A stretch of DNA of 64,000 nucleotides, taken from positions 1 through 64,000 of the forward strand of contig JAHLLK010000012.1 of assembly GCA_020444165.1 (NCBI GenBank). The letters run 5' to 3'. A program made the translations under genes and the position numbers. The stretch is from Deltaproteobacteria bacterium. Lineage in GTDB: Bacteria; Desulfobacterota; Desulfarculia; Desulfarculales; Desulfarculaceae. Under the pieces are notes generated by a model. It searched no databases and was not told where the DNA came from. It was given only the letters and a program-made list of their open reading frames with translations. Of this stretch, positions 53,701-60,979 are shown one piece after another. Numbering within the stretch: position 1 is the stretch's first letter; every line of letters starts with the position of its first letter.

Positions 53701-55038
53701 CTACTCCCGGATATTCAAGAGACGGGGTACGTCCAAGAGAATCTTCACGCTGTCATCCACCCGGCCCATGGCCCGGATGAAGCGGCTGGCCGAGCCGCGG
53801 CCCACCGAGGGCGCGGGCGAGATGTTCTCCGGGGGGATGTCCCGCACCTCGGCCACCCGGTCCACCACCAGCCCCACCCGGACCTCGCCCAGGCTCACCA
53901 CCACGATGCAGGTGCGGTCGTCCGGCTCCCGCTCGGGACGGCCCAGGCGGAGCCGCATGTCCATCACCGGGATCACCTGGCCCCGGAGGTTGATCACCCC
54001 CTTGACAAAGGCCGGTACGTCCGGGACTTCGGTGCAGGGTTGCACCCCGATGATCTCGGTGACATGGAGAATCTCCATGCCGTAGTCCTCGTCGTCCAGA
54101 TGGAAGGTAAGGTAGCGGTTTTTGAGCGCCTCCTCCTCGGCCTGCCAGTCGTCTTCCTCCTCCTCCGGCGCGGACTTGGGGGCGGGGGCGGGGGCCGGGG
54201 CTGGTTTGGCCGCTGGTTTGGCCGCGGACTTGGGAGCGGGGGCCGGGGCGGGCCGGGGCTGAGCCGGGGCCGGCTCCGGGGGCGCCACCTGCACGCGCAC
54301 CCGTGAGGGCGGCGGCGGAGGCGGCGGGCCCAGGTCGATCTGCGGGACCTCGGCGGCGGGTTCTTCCCCGGGTTCGGAGCCCAGGTCGATGTGCGGGACC
54401 TCGGCGGCGGGCTCCTCCGGGGGCGGGGGGGCCTCGCCCACGTTCACCTCCAGGGGCGGGGGGCCCGGGGAGGGCGTGGCGCTGGGCTCCGGGACCTCCC
54501 GGCTGTCCAGGAAGATCCCCACTTCGGCCGCGGCCGGGGGCTCCGGGGGCGGGGCGGGAAGGTCGTCCAGCACCACCTGGCCCGGTTCCGCGGGCCGCGG
54601 TCCCGGGTCGATGTGCGGGGCCTCGGCGGCGGGGTCTTCCCCGGGTTCGGGGCCCAGGTCGATCCGCGGGACCTCGGCGGCGGGCTCCTCCCCGGGTTCG
54701 GGGCCCAGGTCGATGTGCGGGACCTCGGCGGCGGGCTCCTCCGGGGGCGGGGGGGCCTCGCCCACGTTCACCTCCAGGGGCGGGGGGCCCGGGGAGGGCG
54801 TGGCGCTGGGCTCCGGGACCTCCCGGCTGTCCAGGAAGATCCCCACTTCGGCCGCGGCCGGGGGCTCCGGGGGCGGGGCGGGAAGGTCGTCCAGCACCAC
54901 CTGGCCCGGCCCGGAAGGCGGGGAGGCTCCGGCGGGAGGAGTTTCGGTCTGGGCCGCGGAGGCGCTTTCCTTTTGAGCCTCGGCCTTGGCCTGGGCCGCT
55001 ACTTTGGCGAATTTCTTCATGCTGGGGCGAGCCGTCAA
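53701..55038 (-). CDS. ParP-like protein: repetitive Pro/Glu-rich N-terminus and C-terminal CheW domain
   Basis: 445 residues. The TTG start at 55038 overlaps the ParA-like stop and has GAGGAGG about 8 bases upstream, so translational coupling is likely; ATG 55020 is an alternative without a ribosome-binding site. Residues about 25-265 are Pro/Glu/Val-rich and contain a large internal duplication: a block of about 68 residues recurs exactly 108 residues apart. The last ~145 residues form a CheW domain (YLTFHLDDEDYGMEILHVTEII to LLDVPRLL). A Pro-rich region plus CheW domain beside a ParA-like gene is the ParC-ParP arrangement that positions chemosensory arrays at the cell pole. Confidence 0.85.
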   Translation of the reverse strand: MTARPSMKKFAKVAAQAKAEAQKESASAAQTETPPAGASPPSGPGQVVLDDLPAPPPEPPAAAEVGIFLDSREVPEPSATPSPGPPPLEVNVGEAPPPPEEPAAEVPHIDLGPEPGEEPAAEVPRIDLGPEPGEDPAAEAPHIDPGPRPAEPGQVVLDDLPAPPPEPPAAAEVGIFLDSREVPEPSATPSPGPPPLEVNVGEAPPPPEEPAAEVPHIDLGSEPGEEPAAEVPQIDLGPPPPPPPSRVRVQVAPPEPAPAQPRPAPAPAPKSAAKPAAKPAPAPAPAPKSAPEEEEDDWQAEEEALKNRYLTFHLDDEDYGMEILHVTEIIGVQPCTEVPDVPAFVKGVINLRGQVIPVMDMRLRLGRPEREPDDRTCIVVVSLGEVRVGLVVDRVAEVRDIPPENISPAPSVGRGSASRFIRAMGRVDDSVKILLDVPRLLNIRE

Positions 55039-55688
55039 GCCAGGGCCCTCCTCACCGCGGCTGCCAAGGCCTTGATTTCCCGGTGGGCCGCGCTACCGGG
55101 GGCGTAGTCTCCAATCCATTGTCCCGTGGTGTAGGCGTCCACCTGGGCGGTGCGCTGCCCCACGGCCGGGGCCACCGGCAGGCCGAACTCCTGCAGCACG
55201 GCCACGATCTCGCGGCCCGGCCCGGTGCGGCGGTCCACCCGGGAGGGCACCAGGAGACAGGCGGGCCGCCCGTCCTGGCGGGCCTGCCGGGCTTCCTCCA
55301 AAAGGGCCAGGGCCCGGCCGGTGGCTTGCAAATCCGCGCCGGAGGGGGTGACCGGGGTCACCAGGAGGTCGGCCACGGCCAAGGCCGCGGCCGTGGCGAA
55401 GCCCAGATGGGGCGGCAGGTCCACCACCACCAGGGGGACCTCTTCCCGCAGCCGGGCCAGGCGGTGAATCAGCTCCTCGGCCGCTTCTTCGCTTTCCACG
55501 GGATGGGCCACCACCGGGAGCGGCAAGCGCCCCTCCTGGGCCCAGAGGGAAGCGGTGGCCTGGTCGTCGGCATCCACCAACACCACCCGGTCTCGGCGGG
55601 AAACAAGCGCGCAGGCCAAGTTCACGGCCAAGGTTGATTTACCCACACCGCCTTTCAAGTTGCCCACCGCTATGACCTGGCCCGACAT
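55035..55688 (-). CDS. ParC-like ParA/MinD-family ATPase of a chemosensory array locus
   Basis: 217 residues from ATG 55688. Walker A GNLKGGVGKST is near residues 8-18, then VLVDADDQATASLW, VVVDLPPHLGFATA and PVTPSGADLQAT. The gene overlaps the CheW-domain gene it precedes (TTGA). ParC ATPases set the position of chemotaxis clusters in Vibrio, Pseudomonas and others. No CheA, MCP or CheY is in the window, so the array it serves is elsewhere. It is paralogous to the ATPase at 20625-21251. Confidence 0.87.
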   Translation of the reverse strand: MSGQVIAVGNLKGGVGKSTLAVNLACALVSRRDRVVLVDADDQATASLWAQEGRLPLPVVAHPVESEEAAEELIHRLARLREEVPLVVVDLPPHLGFATAAALAVADLLVTPVTPSGADLQATGRALALLEEARQARQDGRPACLLVPSRVDRRTGPGREIVAVLQEFGLPVAPAVGQRTAQVDAYTTGQWIGDYAPGSAAHREIKALAAAVRRALA

Positions 55689-55928
55689 GTTGCCACTTTA
55701 GCATGGTTTACAGCGTGGGCGGCAGGGCTTTTTTCACAGCTCCGAGGCTTCCCAGCGGCCGGTCATGCTTCGTCCCGGTTGACGAAGTTTCCCTTGGGAG
55801 GCTAGGATTAGCTGGCTGGGAGAGGCCCTGGCGGGCCCGGCCTCGGGCATGCCGCCCTCAGCCGGGTCGGGGGGACGCCGGACACCTGGTCCGCCCCGGC
55901 AGACGGCCAACCAACCAAGGATGTTGAC

Positions 55929-56429
55929 ATGGAAAAGAAAAAGGCCGAGCTGTTCGACGAGGACGAGCTGCTGGAAGAGGACGACACCCAGAAGGATCGC
56001 TACCTGACCTTCCGTCTGGCCGATGAGGACTACGGCATCGAGATCTGCCACGTCACCGAAATAATCGGTTTGCAGAAGATCACCCAGGTCCCGGACATGC
56101 CTGATTTCGTCAAGGGGGTCATCAACCTCCGGGGACAGGTCATTCCGGTGATGGACGTGCGCGCCCGCTTCCACCAGCCGGCGCGGGATTACGACGACCG
56201 CACCTGCATCGTGGTGGTGCAGATCGGCGAGGCCCGCATCGGGCTCATCGTGGACACGGTGAGCGAGGTGCGGGACATCCCCGCGGAGAGCGTCTCCCCG
56301 CCGCCCCAGATCGCTAAGGGCACCAAGAGCCGGTACATCAAGGGCATGGGCCGGGTGGATGAAAACGTGAAGATCCTCCTGGACGTGAACAAGCTCCTGT
56401 TCGAGGAAGAGCTGGCCCAACTGCCCTGA
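55929..56429 (+). CDS. cheW: CheW coupling protein
   Basis: 166 residues from ATG 55929, with AAGGA upstream. An acidic N-terminal tail (about 1-22) precedes a complete CheW domain: YLTFRLADEDYGIEICHVTE, GVINLRGQVIPVMDVRARF, CIVVVQIGEARIGLIVD and VKILLDVNKLL. CheW links receptors to CheA. It is divergent from the ParC/ParP-like pair across 240 bp, and its domain is the closest relative of the CheW domain in that ParP-like protein. The two probably arose by duplication. Confidence 0.93.
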   Translation: MEKKKAELFDEDELLEEDDTQKDRYLTFRLADEDYGIEICHVTEIIGLQKITQVPDMPDFVKGVINLRGQVIPVMDVRARFHQPARDYDDRTCIVVVQIGEARIGLIVDTVSEVRDIPAESVSPPPQIAKGTKSRYIKGMGRVDENVKILLDVNKLLFEEELAQLP

Positions 56430-56790
56430 GCCCCCGGGGAGGCCCCGCCAGGGATGGGGCCTCCCGGGCTGCTTCTCCACCGTCCCAGCCCTGGGGCCGC
56501 GCCATCTGGTTTGGCCCTGCCCCGGGGGCCGCATCCCTCCGGCGGAGGGAGTCCGCTTGGCCGGCCCCCAACTCCGCCGGCCCAACCGGGGGAGCGATTC
56601 CGCCCCCCGCGGAGCGGTTCCCTGCCGCCGGCCGCGTCCCTTCCCAGCCGGGGCCAGGCCCGCCGGGCGGCCGGGAGCGGCCAAAAACCTCTTTTATTGA
56701 ATTTTCCTCAGCTTTAACATGACCTTCCTGTGCCGCCTTTCCGGCGGGACACGCCCGTGCGCCCGTTCCCCACTAAGCCGGAGAAATCAC
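56430..56790. other. Gap upstream of the Cache-domain gene
   Basis: About 360 bp. The first 250 bp are very GC-rich with no feature. Near 56690-56720 an AT-rich block (CTTTTATTGAATTTTCC) is the likely promoter of the following gene. Confidence 0.4.
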
Positions 56791-57288
56791 ATGCGAAAAA
56801 TTTCCGCTTCTCTCCTGACCCTCGTCTTCCTGCTCACCGCCTCCCCCCTGTGGGCCGCCGACCAAGCCACTCCCCAAGAAGTCTACGAGATGGTGACCAA
56901 AGCGGCCAACTTGCTCAAGGAATTGGGCCCCGAAGGCCTGCCGGCCTTCAACGACCCCAAGGGCGAGTTCGTGTGGAAAGACTCCTATGTCTTTGTAATG
57001 GACTGCGGCAAGGGCACCATCGCGGCCCATCCCAACCCCAAGCTCATCGGCCTGCCCGGCGACAAGATCCGCTGCCTGAAGACCGGCCGCCCCATCCTCC
57101 TGGAGGCCTGCCAGGGCATGAGCGCCCAGGGCCAGTGGAACGAGTACTGGTGGAACAAGCCCGGCCAGGACGGCATTTTCCGCAAGATCAGTTTTGCCAT
57201 CAACGTGCCCGGCCAGCCCTATCAGGTGGGCGCGGGCATCTACAACGACACCGTTTCCCTGGACGAGTTGCAAAAGACCCTGAAGTAG
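56791..57288 (+). CDS. Periplasmic single-Cache domain protein
   Basis: 165 residues from ATG 56791, with GCCGGAGAAA upstream. A Sec signal peptide ends near LWAA (about residue 23). The rest fits a small sCache_2/Cache_3-type sensor fold: VYEMVTKAANLLKELG, VWKDSYVFVMDCGKGTIAAHPNPKLIG and the C-terminal QPYQVGAGIYND. It has no membrane helix or kinase of its own, so it is a free periplasmic ligand-binding protein, as seen near chemosensory genes and two-component systems. The ligand is unknown. It follows the CheW gene. Confidence 0.85.
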   Translation: MRKISASLLTLVFLLTASPLWAADQATPQEVYEMVTKAANLLKELGPEGLPAFNDPKGEFVWKDSYVFVMDCGKGTIAAHPNPKLIGLPGDKIRCLKTGRPILLEACQGMSAQGQWNEYWWNKPGQDGIFRKISFAINVPGQPYQVGAGIYNDTVSLDELQKTLK

Positions 57289-57652
57289 ACCCGGCGGCCC
57301 GGGGCGCCCTGCCCCGGGCCCGCCCCTCGCGGCGTTCAACGGGATGGCTGGCCCAAGACCCTGAAATGCCGTGGCTATCTCCCGAAAAGCTCCCTCGGGC
57401 CCGTCGCTGGGCCCGCTCCCCGGGGTGCCCGCGGAGCCCCCGGCCCGGCCGGCCGGACTCCCGGGGGCTTCTTGCACAAAAAAAAACTTGGCAAAAGCAG
57501 GGCCCTCGGCTGATTATGGTGGGCGGATGCATCCCCGCACCGCTGGGCTTTTTTTCGCCCTACGCCGGCGGCGCGACCAGACTATCAATCTCAACCAATA
57601 CCAACCCCCCGGTCCCACCGGCGGGGACCCTAGCACGATTGGAGGAGTTGGC
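57289..57652. other. Gap between the Cache and universal-stress genes
   Basis: About 365 bp, GC-rich at first and AT-richer from about 57540. CACAAAAAAAAAC at 57475 is the only notable simple run. No gene is supported. Confidence 0.4.
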
Positions 57653-58111
57653 ATGCCCGACGTGAAAAAGATTCTGTATCCCTTGGAGCTGTCCAGCATT
57701 TCCCCCAAGGTCGCCCCCTGGGTGGTCACCATGGCCGAGCATTTCAAGGCCGAGCTGCATGTGGTGCACGTGGTGCCGGTCCTGGAGTTCTGGGGGGTGG
57801 CCTACGCTTCCGAGGCCTTGGAGGAGCAGGACCGCGACGCCCTGGTGAAACGGGCCCAAAAGCACGTGGAAGAGTTCTGCTACGAGCACTTCAAGGATTA
57901 CAAGCCGGCGGTGACCAAGGCCCTGTGGGGCGAGCCGGTGCGCGAGATCCTGGGCTACGTGGAAAATGAGGGCATGGACATGATCGTCATGGGCAACCAT
58001 GGCAAGAAGGGCCTGGACCACGCCCTGTTCGGCTCGGTGGCCGAAAAGGTGCTGAACAACAGCCCGGTGCCGGTCCTGACCGTGCGCAAGAAGGCCTGGG
58101 CCGAGAAATAA
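57653..58111 (+). CDS. Universal stress protein (UspA family)
   Basis: 152 residues from ATG 57653, with a strong GGAGGAG. KKILYPLELSSISPKVAPWV at the start and the ATP-binding GxxG-type end MGNHGKKGLDHALFGSVAEKV followed by NNSPVPVLTVR define a single Usp domain. Such proteins act in the cytoplasm in stress survival. It stands alone in its immediate neighbourhood. Confidence 0.94.
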   Translation: MPDVKKILYPLELSSISPKVAPWVVTMAEHFKAELHVVHVVPVLEFWGVAYASEALEEQDRDALVKRAQKHVEEFCYEHFKDYKPAVTKALWGEPVREILGYVENEGMDMIVMGNHGKKGLDHALFGSVAEKVLNNSPVPVLTVRKKAWAEK

Positions 58112-58325
58112 CCCAGCCGCCTCGCCGAGAACCGCGGCTCGGGGACGCCCCCGGGCCGCGTTCTTTTTTGCCGCCCCCGGCCCGACTCCCAGCGTGCACC
58201 GCGCCCGGAAGTCCGCCGTGCCGGATCATCCGCTTGCCCGATCCGGCCGGGCTCCTGTCCTGGTGATTTCGTTTTTAATTTAATCTTAAGTAGATACCTT
58301 CCTTTTTTCCAGATGGCCTTCCGCG
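58112..58325. other. Gap after the universal stress gene
   Basis: About 210 bp, GC-rich, then AT-rich at 58262-58310 (TTTTTAATTTAATCTTAAG) just before the repeat. No feature could be named. Confidence 0.35.
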
Positions 58326-58402
58326 CCGGGAGCGGCACAGCCAGGTGGCTTGCCGGCAAGGCGACGGACGAGCGACAACCGGAGGCGTAGCCCGAGCTAC
58401 GT
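58326..58402 (+). repeat. Interspersed repeat (CACAGCCAGGTG family), third locus
   Basis: GGCACAGCCAGGTGGC, then TTGCCGGCAAGGCGACGG and GAGCGACAACCGGAGGCG match the copies at 21488-21545 and 21751-21905. The following 79-bp array is the amplified right half of the same element. Confidence 0.75.
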
Positions 58403-58692
58403 CGAGGTTGGAGCGCAGGCCCGTACGCAGCCGGCGGGCAGCTGGCGAAGCCGCCCACGTTCTGCAATGTCCAACCCAAATCGAGATTGGAGCGCAGGCC
58501 CGTACGCAGCCGGCGGGCAGCTGGCGAAGCCGTCCACGTTCTGCAATGTCCAACCCAAATCGAGGTTGGAGCGCAGGCCCGTACGCAGCCGGCGGGCAGC
58601 TGGCGAAGCCGCCCACGTTCTGCAATGTCCAACCCAAATCGAGATTGGAGCGCAGGCCCGTACGCAGCCGGCGGGCAGCTGGCGAAGCCGCA
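58403..58692 (+). repeat. 79-bp tandem repeat, three full units and a partial fourth
   Basis: Units start at 58403, 58482, 58561 and 58640, each opening CGAGGTTGGAGCGC or CGAGATTGGAGCGC. The copies are almost identical; units 1 and 3 share the AGGTTGG variant, 2 and 4 the AGATTGG variant, suggesting duplication of a dimer. The fourth unit is cut at GCCGCAG. There are no spacers, so it is not a CRISPR array. The period is not a multiple of three. A single, diverged unit lies at about 21826-21905. Confidence 0.9.
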
Positions 58693-58707
58693 GTCTGATC
58701 TTCCAGC

Positions 58708-60165
58708 CTAACCCTTCACAGGCCAGCCCTTGACCGGCCCGGCCGCCAGCACGTAGAGGGGGTCGGCTCCGGCGGGCAGGCGGGAGGCCCAGGCCGCCTC
58801 TTGGTCATAAAAGGCGCCGACCCCGCAGCAGCCCAGGCCCAGGGCGGTGGCGGCCAGGTAGAGCCGTTCGCCGGCCCGGCCCGCGGCTAGCATGGCGTGA
58901 CGGTAGCGCCGGGGCCCGCCGGCCGCGGCCAAGCCGTCCAGGTCGGCCCACAGGGTCAGGCAGAGCGCGGCCTGGCCCACCCAGCGCTGGCTGAGGCAGG
59001 CCTCGGCCAGGCGGGGGCGCAGGTCTTCCCGGGGAGCCCGGGGCGCCAGGGCGTGGCGCCCGGGCAGGTACTCGAACAGCCCGTCCGGCACTTCGCCGCC
59101 GCCGTGCACCAGGGCCATGGCCCGCACCGGGCCGGGGGAAGGCAGGGCCGCGGCCAACAGCGCCGCCAGTTGATCCAGGCTCAGCGGCTGGTCCAGGAAA
59201 TTCCGCCGGCTGCGGCGGCTCCTGACCACTTCCAACAGCCCCACCCCGCTCCCTTGCGGCGGCGGCAGGGGGATGGCTCCCTCGGGCAGGGCCGCCAGGG
59301 GCTGGGCGTCCCAGGGCACCAAGGAGCGGGGCGCGTCCTCGGCCATTTCCCCGGCTTGGTGGACGCCCAGGATGGCCGGGTCGCGGCCCGTCTTGGCCGA
59401 CAGCGGCTGGGGCTCCCGGTCCAGGGGCGGCAGCCCGGCCGACACCGGCCCGGGGTCTTGGGGCGTCTCGCCCACCGACACCGCCACCAGGGGGGCCTCG
59501 TCCTCGGCCGCCAGGCCCAGGAGCACGCTCAGGGGCCGGTCATAGAAATCGGCCGTGCTGCGGGGCACCTGGCCAAAGGCCGCGGCGGCCAGCTCCAGAT
59601 TGGCCAGCATGTGGCCCGTGTCCAGGAGGCAATAGCGGTAGGCCCGGGTGCGGTACTTCCACAAGCTCCGCCAATAGATGGCCGACAAGACGAAGGTGAG
59701 TCGGGCCGGCTGGTGGCCGATGGCCGCGGCGGCGTGGGTCGCCAGGCGGCCGGGCCACAAGAGATGCAGCCCCGGCTTCTCCGGCGCGAAGTGCCACAAC
59801 CCGTCGGCCAAGCCCGGCAGCTCGGTGGCCAGGAAGTACAACTCCCCGGGGTACAGGGCTCCGGCGCTGGCCGCGGCCCGGAGCCCCCCCAGGGGGCCCT
59901 GGGCCGCCCGGCTGGTCACCCCGGCCGCGAGCAGCAAGAGGGCCGCCAGCGCCCCGGCATCCAGGGGCCCGGCTTGCTCAAAGGGCGGCGGCGGCCAGCC
60001 CAGGGCCAGGTCCCAGAACGCCGCCCGGGGCAGGGTCGGGGTGGGCAGGGCCTGGGGCTCGTGGTGGCGGTAATACTTGAAGGGCGAGGGCTGCTGGGAC
60101 CAGTCCAGATAGTGCCCGCCCAGGCTCTGGCGGTGATAGGCCGTGTCGCGATGGTACTGGCTCAT
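58708..60165 (-). CDS. SagB-type dehydrogenase with tandem nitroreductase domains
   Basis: 485 residues, ATG overlapping the stop of a small gene. Two nitroreductase-like halves are recognisable. The first (about 60-220) includes AAASAGALYPGELYFLA and the TGHMLANLELAAAAFG loop. The second (from about 315) includes VVRSRRSRRNFLDQPL with its Arg-rich FMN-binding start and YLAATALGLGCCGVGAFYD. SagB/ThcOx proteins are FMN-dependent oxidases of azoline rings in some peptides, but stand-alone members exist. No YcaO or precursor peptide is adjacent, so a role in peptide modification is not supported. Confidence 0.88.
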   Translation of the reverse strand: MSQYHRDTAYHRQSLGGHYLDWSQQPSPFKYYRHHEPQALPTPTLPRAAFWDLALGWPPPPFEQAGPLDAGALAALLLLAAGVTSRAAQGPLGGLRAAASAGALYPGELYFLATELPGLADGLWHFAPEKPGLHLLWPGRLATHAAAAIGHQPARLTFVLSAIYWRSLWKYRTRAYRYCLLDTGHMLANLELAAAAFGQVPRSTADFYDRPLSVLLGLAAEDEAPLVAVSVGETPQDPGPVSAGLPPLDREPQPLSAKTGRDPAILGVHQAGEMAEDAPRSLVPWDAQPLAALPEGAIPLPPPQGSGVGLLEVVRSRRSRRNFLDQPLSLDQLAALLAAALPSPGPVRAMALVHGGGEVPDGLFEYLPGRHALAPRAPREDLRPRLAEACLSQRWVGQAALCLTLWADLDGLAAAGGPRRYRHAMLAAGRAGERLYLAATALGLGCCGVGAFYDQEAAWASRLPAGADPLYVLAAGPVKGWPVKG

Positions 60166-60407
60166 GGGGTCTCCCCCGGCTCCAAGAGAGTCAGCCAGGC
60201 CGGGCCGTCCCGGCCCCCCAGCTCCAGGAGGAGCCCGGCCACCTCCCCGGCCGCCGTGGCCGCCTGGGTCAGTTCCTGGTCCCCGCTGGCGCCGGCGGCC
60301 GCTTGCCGGGCCCGGGCCAAAAGCCCGGCCAGATCGGCCGGCTCCAGGGCCTCGCCGGCGTGGAAGCGGTCCCGTAACTCCTGGATCTCGTTGCGCACAT
60401 CATCCAT
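60162..60407 (-). CDS. Small helical protein coupled to the SagB-type dehydrogenase
   Basis: 81 residues from ATG 60407, with AGGGGAG upstream; a longer open frame exists but has no ribosome-binding site. It is predicted almost entirely helical (RNEIQELRDRFHAGEALEP, DLAGLLARARQAA). Its stop overlaps the start of the dehydrogenase. I do not recognise the family. A role as partner or chaperone of the dehydrogenase is inferred from coupling only. Confidence 0.65.
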   Translation of the reverse strand: MDDVRNEIQELRDRFHAGEALEPADLAGLLARARQAAAGASGDQELTQAATAAGEVAGLLLELGGRDGPAWLTLLEPGETP

Positions 60408-60654
60408 GAACGCTCCCCTGAGGGTATCCTTGGTTAACGCATCCCCGCCCCGGCTCCGCCTATTGGCCCCCCCCGGGCCAGCCCCCGGGAGCCTGGCTGC
60501 TCGCCCGCCCCCGGCCCGGCGGCCGGCCGGGGTTACAGGTGCCCCGCCAAGGTATAAGGTTCCCCCGGCGCGGTTTACCTTTAATAATAGGTGAAGGAGG
60601 CCCGGTCCGTCCACGGCCCAAAGAGCGGGCCACGGGCGCTGCCCTCAGATTGCG
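60408..60654. other. Non-coding region upstream of the SagB unit
   Basis: About 245 bp. GGTTTACCTTTAATAATAGG around 60574-60593 is the only AT-rich promoter-like patch. Nothing else can be named. Confidence 0.35.
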
Positions 60655-60835
60655 GCCGAAGGCCGTCTTGGCCTTTGACGGCCGCAACTTGGCCCCTGCG
60701 TGAATCCACCCCGGCAAGCTCTGCCTGCCGGGGCTCTCACGGTTTGGCCAGGTTGCGGGTTGCCCGGATAATTTGTCGATTCTCCGGGAAACGGCGGGCC
60801 GGCCCTGGCCCGCACCCAGGTTGTTGCTCAACCGC
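60655..60835 (+). repeat. Diverged member of the structured hairpin element
   Basis: CCACCCCGGCAAGCTCTGCC with its pairing half CTGCCGGGG matches the inner stem of the element at 10028-10210. The outer stem CCGCAACTTGGCC/GGCCAGGTTGCGG encloses it, with one G/T mismatch. A further stem, GCGGGCC...GGCCCGC, follows at about 60797-60812. Order and spacing differ from the complete copies, so it is a distant relative or a decayed copy. Confidence 0.55.
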
Positions 60836-60979
60836 CAGGGTGCCGGTTGAGTTTGCGACCGGTCTGGCCTTAACATGGAGGCCTGCTCCCCAGCCCAGAC
60901 CGCTGCCCCGGCTCCCACCCGGCGGCCCCGGGGCTTCCCGCCCCCCCGGCCGCCCCAACCCGCGGGAAGAGGGAACCCC

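Noticed and set aside
58403..58692. CRISPR array
   Set aside because: The 79-bp units are contiguous with no unique spacers and no cas genes are present.
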